A DNA stretch of 64,000 nucleotides from Cupriavidus yeoncheonensis (GTDB lineage: Bacteria; Pseudomonadota; Gammaproteobacteria; Burkholderiales; Burkholderiaceae). The stretch spans positions 1-64,000 of the forward strand of contig NZ_CAJPUY010000029.1 in assembly GCF_905397275.1 (NCBI RefSeq), in the 5' to 3' direction. The notes beneath the pieces are model-generated. The model did not search any database. It worked only from the letters and a program-made list of their open reading frames with translations, and was not told the DNA's origin. Shown piece after piece: positions 58,276-64,000 of the stretch (position 1 is its first letter; every line of letters begins with the position of its first letter). The position numbers and the translations under genes are program-made.

Positions 58276-59426
58276 GCCGACTCCCGCTGCGCGGCGGCCA
58301 TGCCGGCCAGCACCTGCTCCAGCGCGACGCGCTGGCCATCATCGAGTTCGGCATCGGCCACTTCGCGGAAGAAGCTCGCGAAGAGTTCGCCGGTGCTCTG
58401 TTCGCGCAGGCGCCGCGCGGCGTCGCCCGCCGCACCGGCGCGCGCCAGCACGGTCCGCTCGACCGCGAGCGCATTGGGATAGACCTGGCGCAGCTTCGCC
58501 ATCGGGTCCAACAGCGCGCCGGTGTCGGTCAGGCGCGCATAGACATAGTCATCGCGCCGGGCGTCATCGGCTTCAGCGGCGGCAGCCGCGATCAGCCCCG
58601 CCAGTTCGCCTTCGACGATGCGCAGGTCGCGCAGCGGCCGCAACGGCATGGGCGTGATCTGTACGCTGCCGTCGCCGCCAAGGTCGATCATCGACACGGA
58701 CTTTTCGTGGCTGCACTCCGACAGCGAGTACTTGAGCAGCGAGCCCGCATAATGCAGCCGCCCGTCGATGGTCTGCGGCCGGTGCAGGTGGCCCAGCGCC
58801 ACCAGGTCAAAGCCGTCGAAGGCCTGCGCGGCAACCGCGCCGCTGCCCCCCACCGACAAGGGCCGCTCCGATTCGCTGACCGCGCCGCCAACGACGAAGG
58901 CATGCCCCACCACCACCGAGCGCACGCCGTGCGGATGGATCGCCCGGATGGCGTCCAGCTGCGCGCACAGGGCGGCTTCATGCGTGGCCAGCTCGGCGCC
59001 CAGCGCGTCGCGCACGACGGCCGGTTCGGCATACGGCAGCGCATAGATGCGCACCTCGCCGTGCGCATCGTGCAACGCCACGCTGGCCGGCGTGGCGGAC
59101 GTGCAGCCGGCCACGTGCAGGCCTTGCGACTGCATCAGTCTCGCGCCGAACTCCAGCCGCTGCGCGCTGTCATGGTTGCCCGCGATCAGCACCACGGGCA
59201 CGCCCGCATCCAGGATGATCCGTGCCAGGACGTCGTCCAGCAGCGCCACCGCTTCCGGAGGCGGCACGGCGCGGTCATAGACGTCGCCGGCGATCAGCAC
59301 GGCGTCGGGGCGCTCGGCGCGCACAAGTTCGACAAACTGGTCGAGGATATGGGCCTGGTCTTCGATCAGGCTGCGGGCATGGAAGAGCCGCCCGAGATGC
59401 CAGTCGGCGGTATGCAGGAAACGCAA
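58272..59426 (-). CDS. sbcD: SbcD subunit of the SbcCD nuclease
   Basis: SbcD is the Mre11-type metal-dependent nuclease. The start is probably a TTG at 59426, giving MRFLHTADWHLGRLFHARSLIEDQ and 384 residues; no ATG or GTG fits the family N-terminus. Phosphoesterase motifs in order: TADWHLG, GDVYDRA, GNHDSAQR, GHAFV and GHLHRPQ. The C-terminal capping domain follows. It is translationally coupled to sbcC. Confidence 0.94.
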   Translation of the reverse strand: MRFLHTADWHLGRLFHARSLIEDQAHILDQFVELVRAERPDAVLIAGDVYDRAVPPPEAVALLDDVLARIILDAGVPVVLIAGNHDSAQRLEFGARLMQSQGLHVAGCTSATPASVALHDAHGEVRIYALPYAEPAVVRDALGAELATHEAALCAQLDAIRAIHPHGVRSVVVGHAFVVGGAVSESERPLSVGGSGAVAAQAFDGFDLVALGHLHRPQTIDGRLHYAGSLLKYSLSECSHEKSVSMIDLGGDGSVQITPMPLRPLRDLRIVEGELAGLIAAAAAEADDARRDDYVYARLTDTGALLDPMAKLRQVYPNALAVERTVLARAGAAGDAARRLREQSTGELFASFFREVADAELDDGQRVALEQVLAGMAAAQRESA

Positions 59427-59532
59427 TATGGATACCTGGTCTGCGGTGTGAGGGTGGCGTGTCCGGCACGGCGGCACGCGGTACAACCGGCATCATAACT
59501 GCGCGGACTGCGCGAGGGTCGCGCGTGCCGCC

Positions 59533-60723
59533 TCAGGCCCCTGCCGGACCCGTGAACACCGTCAGCACACCCGTGTAGCCGTACAGGTGATCGCGCGCGA
59601 TCTCGCCATTGGCAAAGAACCCTGCCAGCGGCAGTTCGCCGAGCGCGCGGCGCACCAGCTGCAGCTCGGCATTGGAGGCGCCGAAATGCGGGCCGCCCCG
59701 GCCGGAGCAGCTGATATAGAGCCCGCCAAGCACCCGCCCGACCGTGCCGCTCTCGATCTCGGCGCGAATCTCCGTGCCGATGCGCATCAGGTCGGCGCGC
59801 GCCGCGGACGGGTTCTGTGTGCAGAATGCGAGCCGCATGCCGGGTTCGGCCACGTCCGCCAGCGCCAGTATGCGATGCTGCACGTCCAGGCCCATCAGGT
59901 GCCGGACCATGGTCTCGGCGCCGAACATGCCGGGCAGTCTCGGCGCGTCGTCCGCCCCCGCGCTCAGGCCGGCGAGCGTCCCGGACAGCGCCTCGGCCAT
60001 GTCCTGCGTGGGCGCATCGCGCGCGAGTCCGAGGTCCTTCAGGACGCAGTCGAGCGCCGGTTCGTTGTCCAGCGTGAACAGCAGATTGCGGTCCGCGCGT
60101 GTCACGGTGCGCGCCGGCCCGATCGGCTGGCAGCCCTGCGTCACGCGTGAGATCAGGCCGACCCGGGGGCCGAACAGGACGCCCGACAAGCCGCCCGAGT
60201 AAATGCCATCGGCCATCTGCAGGGTCCGGTTGCGCGCCGACGACAACCCGCCAAACAGATAGCCGGTGGCGATGCGTTCGCTCAGTTCGTGCAGCAGGTC
60301 CTGCAGGTCAGGCGTCGAGCCTTCCGCATGCACCAGCGCGGCATGGGGCGTGAAGCCGGATGAAGCGGCGGGCAATGGCTGGCGCCCCGAAAACAAGCGG
60401 AAGGCGTCACGCGGCAGCGGCGCGGCCATCAGCACCATGGCCGGCTCGTCGATGTACTCGACGCCGCAGGCGCAGACACCGACCGCAGAGGTCCCGACCC
60501 ATGCGACGCCAGGCCATTCCTGCTGCAGCGCATCGAGAATGCGCTCGGCCGCCGGCGCGTAGTAATCGCTCAGGTAGCACCAGCCCAGCGTCAGCGTGAC
60601 GGCATGGCCGTGCTGCGCCTGCTGCACCGCAAGCTGGGCTTCCAGCTGCATGCGGCAGTCGGCCAGCGCCTCCTGCCAGCGCGCATTGGCGGCGTGGGCG
60701 TGTACGAAGGCCGCGTCATGCAT
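59533..60723 (-). CDS. FIST-domain sensory protein
   Basis: FIST N and FIST C domains are predicted small-ligand (possibly amino acid) sensors often linked to signalling. The 396-residue product has FIST_N features at about 40-200 (GWCYLSDYYAPAAERILDALQQEWPGVAWVGTSAVGVC) and a FIST_C domain from about 230 ending near GVLTVFTGPAGA. GASNAELQLVRRALGELPLAGFFANGEI is the typical FIST_C end. No output domain is fused. It may be a stand-alone sensor. Confidence 0.88.
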   Translation of the reverse strand: MHDAAFVHAHAANARWQEALADCRMQLEAQLAVQQAQHGHAVTLTLGWCYLSDYYAPAAERILDALQQEWPGVAWVGTSAVGVCACGVEYIDEPAMVLMAAPLPRDAFRLFSGRQPLPAASSGFTPHAALVHAEGSTPDLQDLLHELSERIATGYLFGGLSSARNRTLQMADGIYSGGLSGVLFGPRVGLISRVTQGCQPIGPARTVTRADRNLLFTLDNEPALDCVLKDLGLARDAPTQDMAEALSGTLAGLSAGADDAPRLPGMFGAETMVRHLMGLDVQHRILALADVAEPGMRLAFCTQNPSAARADLMRIGTEIRAEIESGTVGRVLGGLYISCSGRGGPHFGASNAELQLVRRALGELPLAGFFANGEIARDHLYGYTGVLTVFTGPAGA

Positions 60724-60819
60724 GATGGATCCTCCATTGGGGCGCCTCCGCTGGCGGTCCAGCGGTTCAGGTTGGACACCGCGGGACGGACACCGTTCTT
60801 TCCGGCGGCACTGGCCAGG

Positions 60820-61179
60820 TTACTCCCGGTCTTTGCGCACGCGTTCGCCGTGCAGCAGCGCCTGCACGATCCGTTCGTGCTGCGCCAGCGCCGCTTGCAG
60901 TGAACGGGCGCCATAGCTGCGGTTCTCCGCGGGGTCCGCCATGCCGGCCACACGCGTGATGAACAGCGGCGTGTCCACCGGCGCGGCTTCGGACACCCCG
61001 CGAAAGCGCGTCGTCACCGTACTTCCGCTGGCCTCCAGCACGGTACGGCGAAACACGGGATCGTTCTCCTCCATCCAGCGCGACCATTCGCGGCGGTCGG
61101 CGACTTCCCGCGGTTCATTGCGTTCATCGAGGACATAGAAGCGGTCCCACGCTTCGGGGGACCGGTCGCGCGAGGTCAT
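60820..61179 (-). CDS. Uncharacterised protein upstream of the FIST gene
   Basis: The 119-residue soluble product starts MTSRDRSPEAWDRFYVLDERNEPREV. It looks like a compact alpha/beta protein (WMEENDPVFRRTVLEASGSTVTTRFRGV) with a C-terminal helix. No family recognised; no membrane or signal features. It precedes the FIST gene by 96 bp on the same strand. An ATG six codons upstream is also possible. Confidence 0.65.
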   Translation of the reverse strand: MTSRDRSPEAWDRFYVLDERNEPREVADRREWSRWMEENDPVFRRTVLEASGSTVTTRFRGVSEAAPVDTPLFITRVAGMADPAENRSYGARSLQAALAQHERIVQALLHGERVRKDRE

Positions 61180-61321
61180 CAGCAATCCCCATCGCAAGGC
61201 CGCAGCATGTGCGGGAAGGCGGAATGTGGGAAGCGCGGCCTGTTCAGCATCGGTTCAGCCATGCCGGGGCATCATCGTTTCCGTCGCCCCCAGGATCCCG
61301 AACGATACAAGGACAAGCACC

Positions 61322-61666
61322 ATGAAACGCATCCTGATCGCCACCGCCTTCGCCGTGGCAGCCGCAACCGCCTACGCCCAGTACACCGGCCCCTCGGCCA
61401 TCCCCGCCGCCACCGTCAAGTCCCTGCAGCAGGACGGCAAGGACGACCAGCAGGCCGTGCTGCGCGGCAAGATCGTCAGCAACGTCGGGCACGAGCGCTA
61501 CCTGTTCTCGGACGGCACGGGCCAGATGCAGGTGAAGATCAAGGCCTCGCGCTGGCCTGCGCAAAAGGCGGTCGACGCCAGCACCACGGTCGAGTTGCGC
61601 GGCGAATACGACAAGGAACTGATCGGCGAATCGCACTTCGACGTAAAGGAAATCCGCCTGCCCTGA
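61322..61666 (+). CDS. YgiW/YdeI-family periplasmic OB-fold protein
   Basis: The 114-residue product starts MKRILIATAFAVAAATAYAQ, a signal peptide cleaved after AYA. The mature domain is the BOF pattern: QAVLRGKIVSNVGHERYLFSDGTGQMQVKI ... VELRGEYDKELIGESHFDVKEIRL. In enterobacteria such proteins (YgiW, YdeI) are linked to stress tolerance. The longer frame from 61226 is not needed. Confidence 0.88.
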   Translation: MKRILIATAFAVAAATAYAQYTGPSAIPAATVKSLQQDGKDDQQAVLRGKIVSNVGHERYLFSDGTGQMQVKIKASRWPAQKAVDASTTVELRGEYDKELIGESHFDVKEIRLP

Positions 61667-61704
61667 CCGGAAACACGCGCGGGCCGCCGGGCTCCGCGGC
61701 GCGC

Positions 61705-61911
61705 TCAGCTCACGCGGAAGCCAATCTTCAGTGTCACCTGGAAATGCGCGACCTTGCCGTCGGCGATATGGCCCCGCGTTTCGACGACTTCAAACCAGTC
61801 GATATGCTTGATGGTCTCGCCGGCCTTGGTAATCGCATTGCGGATGGCGCTGTCGCAGCCGTCGGGCGACGAGCCGACGATTTCGACGAGCTTGTAGGTA
61901 TGGTCGCTCAT
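61705..61911 (-). CDS. Dodecin (flavin-storage protein)
   Basis: Dodecins assemble as hollow dodecamers that bind flavins. The 68-residue protein starts MSDHTYKLVEIVGSSPDGCDSAIRNAITKAGETIKHIDWFEVVETRGHI. The family core KLVEIVGSSPDG and the flavin-stacking Trp in DWFEVVETRG are present. The ATG at 61911 matches the family length exactly. It converges with the YgiW-like gene, 38 bp apart. Confidence 0.95.
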   Translation of the reverse strand: MSDHTYKLVEIVGSSPDGCDSAIRNAITKAGETIKHIDWFEVVETRGHIADGKVAHFQVTLKIGFRVS

Positions 61912-62116
61912 GTCCCCTCTCCTTGGCCGGCTGGCACCCGGCGCGGTTCCATCCATCATAGGCACGCCCACGGCGAAAGCCCAGTAGACGCATGCGGCGA
62001 AAAGGACTGTTACACACGGGCGGCTTGTTCCGTGTGAAGCCTGCTGCTACGCTGCGGGCCCGCATTGCCGCGCGGCGTGGCGATGCTGCGCCTCCGTCCC
62101 CGAACCGAATAGCACC

Positions 62117-62785
62117 GTGACCCACCGATTCAAGCGCGCGGCCCTGTCCGCCCTGCTCCTCGCCGCATGCGCAACCGGCCTCGCCCAGGCCCGCTCCACC
62201 TCGGCACTCGACAGCATCACCGATACCATCAGCAGCACCTTCAACGAGGCGATCGCCAGGCTGCCGGCGGCGCCAGGCCAGGCCGCGCGTCCGGACGCGT
62301 CGGCGCGGCCGGTCAACGCCAGGCCGTTCGCCTCCGGCAGCGGTTACACCCTGTGCTTCGTGCCGGACGGTGTGAGTTGCCAGGACCTGCTCGTCAACGC
62401 CATTCGCGGCACGCGCCAGCGGCTGCTGATCCAGGCCTACTCCTTCACCAGCAAGCCGATCGCCGAGGCTGTGGCGCAGGCGCACAAGCGCGGCGTGGAC
62501 GTGCGCGTGATCCTCGACAAGAGCCAGGTGAGCGAGCGCTACACCAGCGCGACCTTCCTCAAGCACGCAGGCATCCCGGTCGTCATCGACACCAAGCCCG
62601 CCATCGCCCACAACAAGGTCATGGTGTTCGACGACCAGGCCGTGTTCACCGGCTCCTTCAACTTCACCAAGTCCGCCCAGGAACGCAACGCCGAGAACGG
62701 CATGCTGATCCGCGGCGACGCGGCCGTGGTCAAGGCCTATACCGACAACTGGAAAGCGCGCTACCAGCAGTCGTCGGCGTACTGA
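62117..62785 (+). CDS. Secreted phospholipase D-family nuclease (single HKD motif)
   Basis: The 222-residue protein begins at GTG with a signal peptide (KRAALSALLLAACATGLAQA). One HxKx4D motif is present at IAHNKVMVFDDQAVFTGSFNFT. A single motif and this length are typical of Nuc-type endonucleases, which work as dimers. The segment QRLLIQAYSFTSKPIAEAVAQAHKRGVDVRVILDKSQ matches the family N-terminal half. Residues 50-75 form a Pro/Ala linker. Periplasmic or secreted nuclease is the best reading. Confidence 0.88.
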   Translation: MTHRFKRAALSALLLAACATGLAQARSTSALDSITDTISSTFNEAIARLPAAPGQAARPDASARPVNARPFASGSGYTLCFVPDGVSCQDLLVNAIRGTRQRLLIQAYSFTSKPIAEAVAQAHKRGVDVRVILDKSQVSERYTSATFLKHAGIPVVIDTKPAIAHNKVMVFDDQAVFTGSFNFTKSAQERNAENGMLIRGDAAVVKAYTDNWKARYQQSSAY

Positions 62786-62862
62786 CGCAGCGCCGGCATG
62801 ATTCGGCCAACGGTGGCAAACTTGCGGCTCGCCCACCCCCGACCCAACTGGAACCAGCCATC

Positions 62863-63576
62863 ATGCCAGCCATTCCCGACAGCAAATGGATCCGCGTCGA
62901 CGCCGACGCGGGCAGCTTCGACGCCTACCTGAGCCTGCCACCCGCGGGCGTGCAGCCTGATGGCCCCGCCATCGTGCTGCTGCAGGAGATCTTCGGCGTC
63001 AACGAACACATCCGCGCCGTGGCCGACCAGTACGCGGCCGACGGCTACACGGTACTCGCCCCCGACGTGTTCTGGCGCAACGCCCCGCGCGTCGAACTCG
63101 GCTACGCCGGCGCCGACATGGAACAGGCCTTTGCGCTGCGCAAGTCCGTCGACGTCGAAGCCGCCGTACGCGACATCGCCGCGACCGTACGCGCGCTGCG
63201 CGCGCACACCGGCGCCGGCAGCAAGGTGGCCGCGGTGGGCTATTGCTTTGGTGGCCTGCTCGCCTACCTGAGCGCGGCGCGCGGGCTGGTCAATGCCGCC
63301 GTGCCCTACTACGGCGGCGGCATCCAGAACAGCCTGCAGGAAGCCAGCGCGCTGAACGTGCCGGTGCAGTTCCACTATGGCGCGCTCGACGCGCATATCA
63401 CGCCCGATGCGGTCGCCAACGTGCGCGCCGCGGTGACCGGCAAGCGCGGCACCGAGGTGTTCGTCTACGAGGGCGCCGACCACGGCTTCAACTGCTGGGC
63501 GCGTGCAAGCTACAACCAGCGCAGCGCGGCACTCGCGCACGGCCGCGCGCTGGCCTTCCTGGCCCAGACGCTGTAA
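62863..63576 (+). CDS. Dienelactone hydrolase family protein
   Basis: The 237-residue alpha/beta hydrolase starts MPAIPDSKWIRVDADAGSFDAYLSLP. Catalytic residues of the family are visible: Cys in AVGYCFGGLLAYL, Asp in HYGALDAHITPD, His in EGADHGFNCWA, and the activating Glu in VLLQEIFGVNEHIR. Dienelactone hydrolase acts in chlorocatechol degradation, but many homologues have other ester substrates, and no chlorocatechol genes are present. It is 77 bp after the nuclease gene. Confidence 0.9.
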   Translation: MPAIPDSKWIRVDADAGSFDAYLSLPPAGVQPDGPAIVLLQEIFGVNEHIRAVADQYAADGYTVLAPDVFWRNAPRVELGYAGADMEQAFALRKSVDVEAAVRDIAATVRALRAHTGAGSKVAAVGYCFGGLLAYLSAARGLVNAAVPYYGGGIQNSLQEASALNVPVQFHYGALDAHITPDAVANVRAAVTGKRGTEVFVYEGADHGFNCWARASYNQRSAALAHGRALAFLAQTL

Positions 63577-63690
63577 GCGCCCTGGCCCCTCGCCGCAGCG
63601 GCCCGCCTTGCCACGGGCGCGCTGCAACCGTATGCTGCGCTGCTGAGCTTCAAGACTTGCTGGATCCAAACCAAAACGACGGAGACCACC

Positions 63691-64000
63691 ATGCAGTCAG
63701 AGCAGCAGCGCGCCCTGCGCAACACCATCCCCGATGCCGTGGCCCGTGCCGTGCGGCGCAGCCCAGCCAAGACCGCCATTCGTTTCGGCTCACGCAGCTG
63801 GACTTACCGGCAGCTCGACGAGGCCGCCGCGCGCGTGGCAGGCGCGCTCGCGCAGTGGGGCCTGCGGCCCGGCGATCGCGTCGCGGCCTTCGGCAAGAAC
63901 TCCGACGCGTACGTGCTGCTGTGGCTGGCCTGCCTGCGTTCCGGGCTGATCCATGTGCCAGTGAATTTCTCGATGACGCGCGCCGAGGCCGAGTACATCG
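63691..64000 (+). CDS. AMP-dependent acyl-CoA synthetase (N-terminal part, cut by window end)
   Basis: An ATG after ACGGAGACCACC opens MQSEQQRALRNTIPDAVARAV and continues to the end of the window. The segment TAIRFGSRSWTYRQLDEAAARVAGALAQWGLRPGDRVAAFGKNSDAYVLLWLACLRSGLIHVPVN is the standard N-terminus of ANL-superfamily ligases. The AMP-binding and catalytic motifs lie outside, so the substrate (fatty or other acid) cannot be judged. Confidence 0.88.
   Translation, partial: MQSEQQRALRNTIPDAVARAVRRSPAKTAIRFGSRSWTYRQLDEAAARVAGALAQWGLRPGDRVAAFGKNSDAYVLLWLACLRSGLIHVPVNFSMTRAEAEYI

Noticed and set aside
55804..58482. 892-codon open frame on the plus strand
   Set aside because: It is antisense to sbcC, a clearly real gene with all motifs; the frame has no family resemblance and no ribosome binding site.
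62863..63576. Chlorocatechol pathway role for the dienelactone hydrolase
   Set aside because: No chlorocatechol dioxygenase or cycloisomerase is in the window; the family is broad.

Overview
The window is GC-rich, densely coded DNA of a betaproteobacterium in the Burkholderiales, most likely Cupriavidus or a close relative. This rests on an flhDC-controlled flagellar system, the gene order motAB-cheAWRDBYZ, Bug-type solute receptors and a small H-NS-like protein. The genus is an inference from gene content, not from a marker gene. No rRNA, tRNA or CRISPR array was seen.

Layout. 1-2221: decayed left edge with the right end of an IS3-family element, a membrane sensor gene cut by it, a LysR regulator that has lost its DNA-binding half, and a non-coding stretch ending in the flgL-side terminator. 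2222-14840: hook-basal-body locus, flgBCDEFGHIJKL on the minus strand and flgA, flgM, flgN on the plus strand. 14852-16081: an isolated flavin-dependent halogenase-like gene. 16393-24122: flhB-flhA-flhF-flhG-fliA-flhE, tightly packed. 24440-33767: flhDC, motAB and cheAWRDBYZ. 34138-43655: a second sensory block with three chemoreceptors (one Aer-like), a second CheW, a CheY-like protein, a GGDEF/EAL membrane protein and one unrecognised gene. 44181-49629: H-NS-like gene, galE, an integrase-fold protein without catalytic residues, an NTF2-like protein, a nitronate monooxygenase, a PadR regulator and a small protein. 49814-54440: Bug receptor, SDR, and pcaF-pcaJ-pcaI for the last steps of the beta-ketoadipate pathway. 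55213-64000: sbcDC, a FIST sensor protein, small stress and flavin-binding proteins, a PLD-family nuclease, dienelactone hydrolase, and the start of an acyl-CoA synthetase running off the edge.

How it works together. FlhDC should switch on the basal-body and export genes. FliA (sigma-28), held by FlgM until the hook is finished, then drives late genes. Sigma-28-like promoters can be read directly before flgM, flgK, the CheY-like gene at 39277 and, unexpectedly, flhB, which would put fliA itself under sigma-28 control. Three of these four share a one-base-longer spacer than the enterobacterial consensus. Receptors signal through CheW/CheA to CheY; CheR/CheB/CheD adapt the receptors and CheZ dephosphorylates CheY.

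Main oddities: a FlhF with about 440 extra C-terminal residues next to an FlhG whose P-loop lacks its lysines; an orphan halogenase-like enzyme inside the flagellar region; a roughly 640-bp almost identical block shared by two adjacent chemoreceptors; a tyrosine-recombinase-like protein with almost all catalytic residues replaced; and a long flhDC leader region carrying five GTTAC/GTAAC repeats. I did not find a clearly new multi-gene system; most of the window is a conventional motility island with unusual details.
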